A stretch of 64,000 nt of DNA from assembly GCA_002794775.1 (NCBI GenBank), contig NBAY01000003.1, forward strand, positions 620,001 to 684,000. Direction: 5' to 3'. The DNA comes from Porodaedalea pini. Taxonomy: Eukaryota > Basidiomycota > Agaricomycetes > Hymenochaetales > Hymenochaetaceae. This document shows, one piece after another, positions 36,092-46,161 of this stretch. The notes beneath the pieces are model-generated. The model was not told the origin of the DNA, did not search any database, and saw only the letters and a list, made by a program, of their open reading frames with translations. Within the stretch, counting starts at the first letter, position 1; every line of letters begins with the position of its first letter. A program made the position numbers and the translations under genes.

Positions 36092-36578
36092 TGTTAGGAC
36101 TCGAACTTTTACCTTTTCTTTTCTTTTCCCTTTTACCATTTCCTTTCTTTTAACCGCTCCTTTTCCATTATATTTAACCTTCGTTCATAATCATTTCCCA
36201 TTCTTATGTCATACATAATCATTCCCACACTCACTTAGTATGACACAACCTTCATTCGTTCCATTCCTAGTTATGTAAACTATACAGTACTTAGATAATG
36301 CAATCCCGCGGACGACACTATATAGAGGAAGGTGGAATCGCAGAAGCCCCCTGTTCTGCTTTTCCTCTTACCTCCATGTCGTCCAGGTGAGACCCGCCCC
36401 CCTTGTATTAGTTAGACTTGTATTAATCCTCTTACCTCCACGTCGTCCAGTCTGAGTAAACTCGCTGCCCGAACTTCGTGTTCGAGATACAGCCCGTCCC
36501 AGACAACGTCTGCGTCACCATCAGGTGCCGCACGTTGAGGTTGCCTAGTCTGAGTTCCACCCAGACTTCTGCCTAACA
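36092..36578 (+). repeat. E4 5' LTR (type B)
   Basis: 487 bp. TATA box at 36319, GTTCTGCTTTT from 36353. U5 contains the CGTTGAGGTTGCC segment specific to type B. Confidence 0.92.
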
Positions 36579-37289
36579 TAAAAGCAGAACCCCACTCAGG
36601 CTCATCCCCAGCGTATGTCGTTGCTGTCGACTCGCCTTCACTCAGTCTAGAGGAGCGCTCTTCTCGACGGACTTGATGTGTAAACTCCCTAAACGACAAC
36701 CCTCAACCCTGCCCAGACGTTTTCGAACGTTCGTGTATTACATAAACTTCACAAACCAACTTCTCCCGACCCTGGCTCTCCGCATCTCCCTTTGGTGGAG
36801 GAGCCACTTAACCTGGACGTGGGTGATGTTACGTGTACAGTCGTCGACATCATTGTCGATTGTTATCACTGCCGCATCTTTCCGTCTCATCATCAACTTC
36901 GCCGACGAACCCGTCCAACGTTGGTGTAACCCCGGATCAAACATGCAGCCCATCCCTGTTCCTCCGCCGTCATCAAGATAGATCTCACCGACGAACAGCA
37001 ACGGGCCCTTCCTGCATCGGCGCGTTGGAATCCAGACCGAGCAGGCTACGTCGCGACCAACAACAGCGGCGTTGTACACGATATCTGGTGGAGTGAAGTC
37101 CAGCACAGCTGGTATTCATCAGACGAACAAGGAAGGAGAGCAAGGTGGCCCCCGGCTGCTCCATCAACACCGGCAACATCAACGTTCGCGGTCCTTCTGC
37201 CTCTGACTCCTGGCCCCTACCGTGAGACTCGTAGAGACCCTTCACTGCCAACGCCCCCTGAACCTTCAACGCCCACGCCTGAACCTGCA

Positions 37290-38369
37290 ATGTCGACAGC
37301 GGGCTTCACCCAGCAGCAAATGGAGCAGATTGCAGCGATCGTCGCAGGTGCCTTCGCCCATCAGGTGAACAACGCCCTGGTGTCGGTTACAACAGCTAAT
37401 CCCCCGACCCCCAACATCGACGTCGCCTGGCCACGTGAATTCACTGGCGGCGACGACTACTTGGACTTCAAATGAGAGGTCCTCCTCTTTGTCTCGGCAA
37501 ACCCGAGCCGGTACCCGACGTCCGAGAGCAAGATCTACATCACTCTCTCCTACCTAAAGGGTGGCAATGCAGCGATGTGGGCGCAAAACTATGTGGAGGA
37601 GTCGACGACAGCGGGAATCGTGACCTTCACCGACAGTTGGACAAGGTTCCAAGAGCGCCTAGATGCCTTGTTCGATGACCCGAACTGGAAGGAAAAGGCA
37701 CTAGCGGAGTTCCGAACCAAAGTTCAGAAGGACCTCACCGCCGATGAGTTCTTCCAGAAGCTTGATGTCGTCATCACGAGAGCAGGACTGACGGACGACA
37801 GCATCATCTGCGACCATCTAAAGCACGTGATGAACATCGAAGTAGTCCAAGGGGTGTTGAGGTCGACGCCGGTCCCGACGACGTACAAAGACTGGAAGAA
37901 GAAGGCCATCGAGATCGATCGCGGCGAACAACAGATCTGCGCGATACAATGAGGTCGAGCGTTCCCACTCCCGCCGCGCAAGCAACAACAGGCACCCCCG
38001 GTTCGTCGACAGATCCCAGCCCCCCACGTCGACAAATGTGACGTGACTGGTGTTACTTTCAGAGGTGCCGGCCAACCGATGGACGTCTCGATGAACGAGG
38101 CGCAACGGAGGAGGGCATGCTGGATCTGTGGTAAACTCGGCCACTTCAAGGACACGTGCCCGCAAGGGAAGACAATCGTACAGTGCATGCTGCAGATGAT
38201 GGCGCCAGGCGAGTGTCGTCTTCTTGCCGATGAGCTGGGTGCGATGAAGGAATCGGCATTTGAGGAAGTTGTAGACACTTGGAGGTCGACTGTGGAGGAC
38301 TATGTGGAGGGAGAAGGCGATGACGAAGAGGTCATTGACTCGCAGGATTTTGTGAGTGGTCAGGCGTAG
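37290..38369 (+). pseudogene. E4 gag with premature TGA codons
   Basis: 360 codons with TGA near 37473 and 37950. CCHC motif CWICGKLGHFKDTCP kept. The slippery site has mutated to GGATTTT (38345-38351), so the gag-pol shift would fail. Confidence 0.82.
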
Positions 38370-40328
38370 CCATCGGGGCGACTGACCGAGAAGAACAAGG
38401 GGCCTCGTATCTGGATCTGCTAAAATATAACCAACTGTCTGTACGGTATGTAGATGCAAACGACATCGATGGTTTTTCTGATTACGAAGTCCCCACCGGT
38501 GTGAACGAAGAGAACGAGTACGAACAGCTGTTTGTGAGGGGAACTGGCAGATGCCAGCTGGACCTCCTCCTGAACATCAGATACAACGTGGAGAGTGAAG
38601 CGAAAGAGGTGGATGCGCATGCCCTCGTGGATTCGGGGTGTACGGGATCATGCATCGACGTGAGGTTCGTCGAACGGTATGGGTTGGAGACCAAACGTTA
38701 CATCAGACCCCTTGCGGTGCTCAATGCGGATGGCACGCACAACAAGGCTGGTCTGATCGAGAAATATGTTGATGTTGAGCTGATGATTGGACACCACAAG
38801 GAAAGGATCGTCCTTGTGGTAACATCCCTAGCATCCTCTAACATTTTCCTCGGCTACGATTGGCTTCGACGCCACAACCCAGAGGTTGACTGGAAAATGG
38901 GTTCGATTGAATTCACCCACTGTCCAGAAGAATGCATGATCGAGAAGGAGAATGTGGAAGAGACGAGGAGGGTGAGAGAAGTGCGAATGGACAAGGCATC
39001 CTGGCCCGCATATCTCAACGACTACGCCGATGTCTTCTCGGAGAAAGGATTCGAGAAGCTACTGGAACACCACCCCTGGGACCACGTCATCGACCTGAAG
39101 CCTGACTTCAAGCCTAGCGACTGCAAGATCTATCCGTTGACACCGACGGAACAACAGTTGCTAAAGGATTTCCTTGAAGAGAACCTGAAGTCGGGCCGTA
39201 TATGAAAGTCGATCTCACCGATGGCGTCGCCTTTCTTCTTCATCAAAAAGGCTGACAAGTCCCTACACCCAATTCAGGACTACTGAAAGCTTAACAAGGG
39301 GACAATCAAGAACAAGTACCCCCTCCCCCTCATCGACGAACTTGTCGACAAGGTCAAGAAGGCGAAGTTCATCACCAAGCTTGACCTCCGCTGGGGATAC
39401 TACAACGTCTGGATCCGTGAAGGTGATGAGTGGAAGGCAGCGTTCCGCACAAACATGGGCCTCTTCGAACCGACAGTCATGTTTTTTGGTCTTTGCAACG
39501 CACCAGCAACATTCCAGGCTTTTGTCAACCACATTTTCAAGGGATTGATCTACGACAACTTGATCATTGCCTACCTTGACGACATACTGATTCTCTCGCA
39601 AACTCTTGAGGAACATATTGAGACATCGAGATGTGTCCTTCAGATCTTGCGAGAGAACGGCTTGTACCTAAAACCGGAAAAATGCGAGTTCAACGCCAAA
39701 GTTGTGAAGTACCTCGGCCACATCGTCGGAAATGGCGAGATCAGGGCTGACCCAGCAAAGACAGAAGCGATTGCAGACTGGCCAGTCCCACAAAACCTCA
39801 AACAGCTGCAGCAATTCCTCAGTATGGGCAACTGGCTGCGGCGATTCATCAAGGACTACAGCAAGGTAGTCCATCTGCTGACGTCGCTGATGGGCAAGAA
39901 GGACTGGGTATGGGAGACCGAACAGCAGGAGGCGTTCAAGGAGTTGAGACGATGTCTCTGCTCACCTCCAGTCCTGGCCATCGCGAACGATGAGGGCCCT
40001 TTCCACGTTGAAGCGGACTCATCAAACTTTGCTCTTGGAGGAGTGTTGTTGCAGAAGCAGGAAGGCAAGTGGAGGGTAGTCGCCTACAGGTCAGAAGCGC
40101 TCCTACCGGCGGAACGAAACTACGAGATCTACAACAAGGAGATGCTCGCAATCGTTTCGGCACTCAAGGAGTGGAGACAATACCTCCTCGGTGCCCGTCA
40201 CCCTATCGAGATCTGGTCCGATCACACCAACCTCACCTACTTCAGGTCGGCACAAAAGCTGAGCTATCGACAAGCTCACTGGCAGACAGAGCTCAAAGAA
40301 TTCGACTTCCACCTCGAGCACAAGTCGG

Positions 40329-40751
40329 TGTCAGGACTCGAACTTCCCCTTTTCTTTATTTCCCCTTTTCCTTTTTCGTTTCTGTTAATTGCTCCTTTTC
40401 ATTATCTTTAATCATCTTTCCAATCACTTCCCACACTCCCTTTACACGTCCTTCATTCGTTCCATTCCCACTCGTTATGTAATGTTAGGTAATATAGTCT
40501 CACGGTCGTCGCTATATAAGGTCTCAGGAATCGCATGAACTCCTTGTTCTGCTTTTCCTCTTACCTCCGCGTCGACCTAGGTGAGACTCGTCCCCCTTGT
40601 ATTAGTCTAGTCTTGTATTAATCCTCTTACCTCCGCGTCGACCTAGCCTGAGTAAACGTGTCCCGAGTCTACGCTCGAGTATAGCACGTCCCAGACAACA
40701 GTCAGCCGAGGCCTGCCCAGTCCGAGTCGTCTCCCGGACTCCCGCCTAACA
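40329..40751 (+). repeat. E5 5' LTR
   Basis: 423 bp, TGTCAGG...CCTAACA. Appears identical to the 46162 LTR. Confidence 0.93.
40513..40556 (+). promoter_or_regulatory. E5 core promoter, inferred transcript start
   Basis: TATATAAG starts at 40513. GTTCTGCTTTT (40546-40556) begins 33 bases downstream and is exactly complementary to the primer site at 40753-40763. Self-priming requires this motif to be the RNA 5' end, and its distance from the TATA box fits a start at 40546. An ATG at 40534-40536 lies just outside the inferred transcript. Confidence 0.7.
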
Positions 40752-41455
40752 TAAAAGCAGAACCTCACCCAGGCTCATCCCCAGCGTAAGTCGTCGCTGT
40801 CGACTCGCCTTCACTCGGTCTAGAGGAGCGCTCCCCTCGACGGACTTGACGTGTAAACCCCCCAAACGACAACCCTCAACCCTGCCCGGACGTTTTCGGA
40901 CGTTCGTGTATTACGTAAAGATATCAACAGACATTTTCCGACCCTGGCTCTACGAATTAGCCTCTGGTGGAGCACGCACCTAACGTGGACGTGGGTAACA
41001 AGACGAGTCCAAACTTCGACGACAATCTCGTTTGTAATCTCACTCGGATCCTACCGCCTCGTCATCAACTTCGCTGACGAACCCGCTCAACGTTGGCGTA
41101 ACCCCGGATCGAACGCGCAACCGATCCCTGTCCCACCGCCAACGTCAAGATAGATCTCACCGACGAACAGCGACGGGCCCTTCCTGCCTCAGCCCGTTGG
41201 GACCCAGATCGACCAGGCTACGTCGCGACCAATAACAGCGGCGTCACTCACGACATCTGGTGGAGTGAAATCCGGCACGGCTGGTATTCGTCAGACGAAC
41301 GAGGAAGGAGAGCAAGGTGGCCTCCAGCTACCCCATCGTCACCCGCACCGTCAACATCTACGGTTAACCTACCACCGACTCCGGGTCCTTACCGCGAGAC
41401 CAACAGAGATCCCTCACCGCCGACTCCCCCAGAACCTTCAACACCCGAACCCGCG
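40546..41455 (+). other. E5 leader: 910 nt without ATG
   Basis: From the inferred transcript start to the gag ATG at 41456 no ATG occurs in any frame. Two partly overlapping open frames lie inside: one from 40857 to TAG 41151-41153, and the gag frame itself, open from 41102 (118 codons before the ATG). Both encode peptides that resemble those of diverged copies. Confidence 0.7.
40753..40763 (+). promoter_or_regulatory. E5 primer-binding site, self-priming type
   Basis: AAAAGCAGAAC, one base after the LTR end, is the reverse complement of the predicted RNA 5' end at 40546-40556. The same 11 bases occur at this place in all six elements. Tf1 of fission yeast is the known precedent for an 11-nt self-primer. 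Confidence 0.75.
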
Positions 41456-42535
41456 ATGTCAACAGAAGGTTTCAGCCAACAGCAAATGGCGCAGATCGCG
41501 GCCATCGTTGCGAATGCCTTCGCCCATCAGGCGAACAACGCCCCAGCACCGGTCGCGGCCGCTAACCCCCCGACCCCCAACATAGACGTCGCCCGACCAC
41601 GTGAATTCACTGGTGGCGACGATTACCTTGACTTCAGACGCGAAGTCCTTCTTTTCGTGTCCGCGAACCCAAACCGATACCCTACGTCGGAGAGTAAGAT
41701 CTACGTAGCTCTCTCCTACCTGAAGGGTGGTAATGCGGCAACGTGGGCGCAGAACTACGTCGAGGAGTCGACAACGGCGGGAGTCGTTACCTTCACGGAC
41801 AGCTGGGAAAGATTCCAGGAACGACTCGACGCCTCGTTCGACGATCCGAACCGAAAGGAAGCTGCGCTGAAGGATTTCCGGGAGAAGGTTCAGAAGGACC
41901 TCACCGCGGATAAGTTCTTCCAACAACTTGACGTCATCATCAAGCGGGCGGAACTGAAAGACGACAGCGTTATCTGCGACCGCCTCAAGCGAGCAATGAA
42001 CATCGAGGTAGTCCGCGGCGTGCTGAGGTCGACGCCCGTACCGACAACGTATGAGGCGTGGAAGAACAAAGCTATCGAGATCGATCGCGGAGAACAGCAG
42101 ATCCACGCGATTCAACGAGGCCGCCCGTTCATACCGCAACCTCGCCAACAACAACCGGCACCCCCCGCTCGGCGCCAAGTTGCAACCCCGCACGTCGACA
42201 GACGCGACGCGACCGGCGTCACCTTCGGAGGCGCTGGTCAACCGATGGACGTCTCGATGAACGAGGCGCAACGACGACGCGCGTGCTGGATCTGCGGCGG
42301 GCTGGGTCATTTCAAGGATAAGTGCCCGCAGGGGAAGCCGATCATCCAGCGCATGCTGGAACTAATGGCACCAGGCGAACGCCGCATCCTCGCAGACGAG
42401 CTCGGCGCGATGAAGGAATCGGCCTTCGAGGAAGTCGTAGACACTCGGAGGTCGACGGTGGAGGACTATGTGGAGGAAGGAGAGAATGACGAAGAGGTCG
42501 TTGACTCGCAGGGTTTTGCGAGTGGTCAGGCGTAG
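41456..42535 (+). CDS. gag: E5 Gag, intact
   Basis: Nucleocapsid-capsid protein of 359 residues that packages the retrotransposon RNA. The N-terminus is Q-rich (GFSQQQMAQIAAIVANAF). A capsid region follows with PREFTGGDDYLDFRREVL, SKIYVALSYLKGGNAATWAQ and LKRAMNIEVVRGVLRSTP. A basic proline-rich linker precedes the CCHC knuckle CWICGGLGHFKDKCP (about residue 280). The gag frame is open for 118 codons upstream of this ATG, so a longer non-AUG-initiated form is possible. It ends at TAG 42533-42535, after the frameshift signal. All premature stops seen in sister copies are absent. Confidence 0.93.
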   Translation: MSTEGFSQQQMAQIAAIVANAFAHQANNAPAPVAAANPPTPNIDVARPREFTGGDDYLDFRREVLLFVSANPNRYPTSESKIYVALSYLKGGNAATWAQNYVEESTTAGVVTFTDSWERFQERLDASFDDPNRKEAALKDFREKVQKDLTADKFFQQLDVIIKRAELKDDSVICDRLKRAMNIEVVRGVLRSTPVPTTYEAWKNKAIEIDRGEQQIHAIQRGRPFIPQPRQQQPAPPARRQVATPHVDRRDATGVTFGGAGQPMDVSMNEAQRRRACWICGGLGHFKDKCPQGKPIIQRMLELMAPGERRILADELGAMKESAFEEVVDTRRSTVEDYVEEGENDEEVVDSQGFASGQA

Positions 42536-42553
42536 CCATCGGGGCGACTGACC
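42511..42553 (+). promoter_or_regulatory. E5 gag-pol -1 frameshift signal
   Basis: Heptamer G GGT TTT (42511-42517, gag frame) fits X-XXY-YYZ. A 6-base spacer leads to GGTCAG (42524-42529), which pairs with CTGACC (42548-42553). The pol frame is -1 to gag and is open from this point. The gag stop lies inside the predicted loop. Confidence 0.7.
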
Positions 42554-45500
42554 GGGAAGAACAAGGGACTTTGAATCCGGACTCGTTAAAATATAACCAA
42601 CCGTCTGTACAACACATAGATGCGAACGACGTCGATGGTTTTCTGGAGTATGAAGTCCCCACCGGTGTGAAAAGAAGTGAAGGGTACGAGCAGTTGTTCA
42701 TGAGAGGAACTGGCGGACGCCAGCTGGACCTTCTCCTGAACGTCGGACACAGTGTGAAAGGTGAAGTGAGGGAGGTAGACGCTCACGCACTCGTGGACTC
42801 GGGATGTACAGGGTCGTGCATCGACGTGAGGTTCGTCGAACGATATGGGCTAGAGACGAAGCGGTATATCCGACCCCTTGCGGTGCTCAATGCCGACGGC
42901 ACGCACAACGAAGCTGGGTTGATCGAGGAATACGTTGACGTTGAACTCACGATCGGTCATCATAAGGAACAGGTCATCCTGGTGGTAACCTCATTGGCGT
43001 CTTCTAACATCTTCCTGGGGTACGACTGGCTTCGACGACACAATCCAGAGGTCAACTGGAAGACGGGGACACTCGACTTTACTCGCTGTCCAGGTGAATG
43101 CGTGGTAGAGAAGGACGACGAGGAAGGTATGCGGAGGGTGTGGAGAGCAGCAGAGGAGACGAGGAGGGTGAGAGAGGTGCGAATGGACAAGGAGTCCTGG
43201 CCCGCATACCTCAACGACTACGCCGACGTCTTTAGCGAAAAAGGCTTCGAAAAGCTACCGGAACACCGACCGTGGGACCACGTCATCGACTTGAAGCCCG
43301 ACTTCAAACCAAGTGACTGTAAAATCTACCCGCTCACGCCAACAGAGCAACAGTCACTCAAGGACTTCCTCGATGAAAACTTGAAGTCGGGTCGCATTCG
43401 ACGGTCGATATCGCCCATGGCGTCGCCCTTCTTCTTCATTAAGAAGGCCGACAAATCGCTACGCCCGATCCAGGATTACCGTAAGCTCAATGACGGTACG
43501 ATCAAGAACAAGTATCCCCTCCCTCTCATTGACGAACTCGTCGACAAGGTCAAGAAAGCGAAGTACATCACTAAGCTTGACCTTCGCTGGGGGTACTACA
43601 ATATCCGGATCCGCGAGGGTGACGAATGGAAAGCAGCATTTCGCACAAACATGGGCCTCTTCGAACCGACGGTCATGTTCTTTGGTCTCTGCAACGCCCC
43701 GGCAACGTTCCAGGCTTTTGTCAATCACATCTTCAAGGAACTGATTTACGCTAACCTGATCATCGTATACCTCGACGACATATTGATCCTCTCGGAGACC
43801 ATTGAGGAACATATAGACACGTCGAGGCGCGTCCTTCAGATCCTGCGAGAGAATGGCCTGTACCTGAAGCCGGAGAAGTGCGAATTTGACGCCAAGGTCG
43901 TCAAATACCTCGGCCACATCATCGGTAATGGCGAGATCAAGGCTGACCCAGCAAAGACGGAGGCGATTGCGAACTGGCCGGTCCCACGAAACCTGAAACA
44001 GCTACAACAATTCCTCGGCATGGGTAACTGGCTACGACGGTTCATCAAGGACTACAGTAAGGTGGTCCATCCGCTGACGTTGTTAACGGGCAAGAAGGAC
44101 TGGGTATGGGAGACCGAACAGCAGGAAGCGTTCGAGGAGCTGAGACGACGTCTCTGCTCACCTCCAGTCCTAGCCATCGCCAACGACGAGGGTCCTTTCC
44201 GCGTAGAAGCGGACTCGTCAAACTTTGCGCTCGGCGGTGTGTTGTTGCAAAAACAGGAAGGGAAGTGGAGGGTGATTGCCTATAGGTCAGAAGCGCTCCT
44301 ACCCGCTGAACGAAACTATGAGATCTACGACAAGGAGATGCTCGCGATCGTTTCGGCGCTCAAGGAATGGCGACAATACCTCCTCGGCGCTCGCCACACG
44401 ATCGAAATCTGGTCCGACCACGCTAACCTCACCTACTTCAGGTCAGCGCAGAAGCTGAGCTACCGTCAAGCCCGATGGCGAACCGAACTCGAAGAGTTTG
44501 ACTTCCACCTCGAACACAAGTCGGGGAAGACGATGGGCAAGGCGGACCTATTATCGCGCAAGGCAGGTTACGACGAGGGCCAGGATGACAACGACGGCAT
44601 CGTCTTCATCAAGGAAAAGTGGTTGAATCGTGGAATAGTGAGGACGTCGCGGGATGAAGTGTTGGAACGAGTGGGTGAAGCGCAGAGGGCACAAGACGAG
44701 TCGGAAAGGCCGACGAATATGGTAGAAGTCGACGGGTTGTGGCGAATGAAAGGCAAGGTGTACGTGCCGTCGACGATGAAGGAAGCGGTGTTGAGGGAGT
44801 GCCACGACTCGACCCTGGCAGGACATCCGGGATCGTCGAAGACGGTCGAACTGGTACGTCGAGACTTCTGGTGGGCGTCGATGTTCTCCGATGTCCGAGC
44901 ATACGTCCGAGGATGTGACCGCTGCCAACGAACGAAGGCTCTGAGGGCATCAAGGTCGAGGCCACTTCATCCAAACGCGGTCCCTGAAGGTCCTTGGGAA
45001 ATTGTCACGGTCGACCTCATCGGAGAACTCCCGGACTCCAAGGGGCACAACGCAATCGGCGTTTTCGTCGATAGGTTCTCGAAACAGATGCATGCGATCC
45101 CGACGACGACAAAATTGTCAGCGGAAGGCATGGCTCAACTGTACCGCGACCACGTCTTCCGTCTCCATGGCTTGCCAAAAAAGATCATCCATGACCGAGG
45201 CACGCAGTTTGACGCATCAATGATGAGGGAGCTGTACAAACTCCTACACATCGAAGGCAACCCGTCGACGGCGTATCACCCGCAAACGGACGGTCAGACG
45301 GAACGCGTCAACCAAGAGCTCGAACAGTACCTCCGGCTCTTCGTTGACCATCGGCAGTCAGACTGGAAGGACTGGCTCCCTCTCGCAGAGTTCGCCTACA
45401 ACAACCGAGAACACTCGGCGACAAAGATGTCACCCTTCTACGCGAACACTGGACGTCACCCTAGGAGCTTCGACGCCGTACGAACTTCCTCTACCAACAT

Positions 45501-46161
45501 GTCGGCAGAAGAATTCGCGAAGCACATCAAGGAGACCCATCGCGCGGCAAGGGACAATCTGGTCAAGGCAGCAGAAGACATGAAACGCTACCATGACCGG
45601 ACGGCAGGAGCATCGGTGGAATACAAGACTGGCGACAAGGTCTTCCTTGACGGGCGAAACATCAGTACGGACTCACCGACAAAGAAACTTGCAGACAAAT
45701 GGTACGGCCCCTTTGACGTCGTCGACAAGGTAGGAGCGAGCGCATACAAGCTCAAACTCCCGAAGCGATGGAAAAAGGTCCACCCTGTCTTCAACGAAGC
45801 CCTGTTGAAACCCGCCGTTGAACCGTCGTTTGAGAGCCAGAAGCTACCGCCACCGCCACCACCGGAAATCGTCGACAACGAAGAGGAATACGAGGTTGAA
45901 GAGGTCATTGACTCACGTCTGCACCGAGGTAAACTACAGTACCTCGTCAAGTGGGTCGGGTACAACGAACCGACCTGGCAACCGGAGACGGACTTCGGCG
46001 AGAACGCAAAGGAGGCAATTGCTGAATTCTACCTCAAACACCCCGGTGCTCCCCGCAAACTCGATATCCCTCGCTCACGACTCCGTCCGCTCTTCGTCGA
46101 CACCGAGCCAGACGACCGCGATCTTGGTTGGTCGGGACGCCCAACCTTGAGGGGGGGGTAA
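42517..46161 (+). CDS. pol: E5 Pol polyprotein, intact
   Basis: Read by -1 shift from gag: 1214 codons to TAA 46159-46161. Aspartic protease with DSGCTG; reverse transcriptase with [10 protein letters not shown] (codons at about 43768); RNase H with EADSSNFALGG; integrase zinc region H-x-H...CDRCQ; integrase core with D (45013), D (45193) and E (45301), the last two separated by 35 residues. A GPF module (KWYGPFDVVDKVG) follows, then a C-terminal chromodomain (EEVIDSRLHRGKLQYLVKW). The domain order PR-RT-RH-IN-CHD defines a chromovirus of the Ty3/gypsy group. The chromodomain is expected to steer integration toward methylated-histone chromatin. The last codons overlap the polypurine tract. 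Confidence 0.94.
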   Translation, partial: CEWSGVAIGATDREEQGTLNPDSLKYNQPSVQHIDANDVDGFLEYEVPTGVKRSEGYEQLFMRGTGGRQLDLLLNVGHSVKGEVREVDAHALVDSGCTGSCIDVRFVERYGLETKRYIRPLAVLNADGTHNEAGLIEEYVDVELTIGHHKEQVILVVTSLASSNIFLGYDWLRRHNPEVNWKTGTLDFTRCPGECVVEKDDEEGMRRVWRAAEETRRVREVRMDKESWPAYLNDYADVFSEKGFEKLPEHRPWDHVIDLKPDFKPSDCKIYPLTPTEQQSLKDFLDENLKSGRIRRSISPMASPFFFIKKADKSLRPIQDYRKLNDGTIKNKYPLPLIDELVDKVKKAKYITKLDLRWGYYNIRIREGDEWKAAFRTNMGLFEPTVMFFGLCNAPATFQAFVNHIFKELIYANLIIVYLDDILILSETIEEHIDTSRRVLQILRENGLYLKPEKCEFDAKVVKYLGHIIGNGEIKADPAKTEAIANWPVPRNLKQLQQFLGMGNWLRRFIKDYSKVVHPLTLLTGKKDWVWETEQQEAFEELRRRLCSPPVLAIANDEGPFRVEADSSNFALGGVLLQKQEGKWRVIAYRSEALLPAERNYEIYDKEMLAIVSALKEWRQYLLGARHTIEIWSDHANLTYFRSAQKLSYRQARWRTELEEFDFHLEHKSGKTMGKADLLSRKAGYDEGQDDNDGIVFIKEKWLNRGIVRTSRDEVLERVGEAQRAQDESERPTNMVEVDGLWRMKGKVYVPSTMKEAVLRECHDSTLAGHPGSSKTVELVRRDFWWASMFSDVRAYVRGCDRCQRTKALRASRSRPLHPNAVPEGPWEIVTVDLIGELPDSKGHNAIGVFVDRFSKQMHAIPTTTKLSAEGMAQLYRDHVFRLHGLPKKIIHDRGTQFDASMMRELYKLLHIEGNPSTAYHPQTDGQTERVNQELEQYLRLFVDHRQSDWKDWLPLAEFAYNNREHSATKMSPFYANTGRHPRSFDAVRTSSTNMSAEEFAKHIKETHRAARDNLVKAAEDMKRYHDRTAGASVEYKTGDKVFLDGRNISTDSPTKKLADKWYGPFDVVDKVGASAYKLKLPKRWKKVHPVFNEALLKPAVEPSFESQKLPPPPPPEIVDNEEEYEVEEVIDSRLHRGKLQYLVKWVGYNEPTWQPETDFGENAKEAIAEFYLKHPGAPRKLDIPRSRLRPLFVDTEPDDRDLGWSGRPTLRGG
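46149..46158 (+). promoter_or_regulatory. E5 polypurine tract within pol end
   Basis: GAGGGGGGGG lies between the last pol codons and TAA. It primes plus-strand synthesis and encodes the final Arg-Gly-Gly. The same arrangement occurs at 58160, 48218 and 34340 and, on the minus strand, at about 23944 and 50866. Confidence 0.75.

Noticed and set aside
41459..42310. Long open frame of 283 codons antisense to E5 gag
   Set aside because: It mirrors the gag codon pattern (R/D/V-rich antisense), lacks any family motif, and reaches similar length only where gag is intact. It is a shadow frame.
43459..43917. Antisense open frame over E5 reverse transcriptase, repeated in the other copies
   Set aside because: Present because the sense strand is strongly constrained. 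No motif, no promoter or start context of its own.
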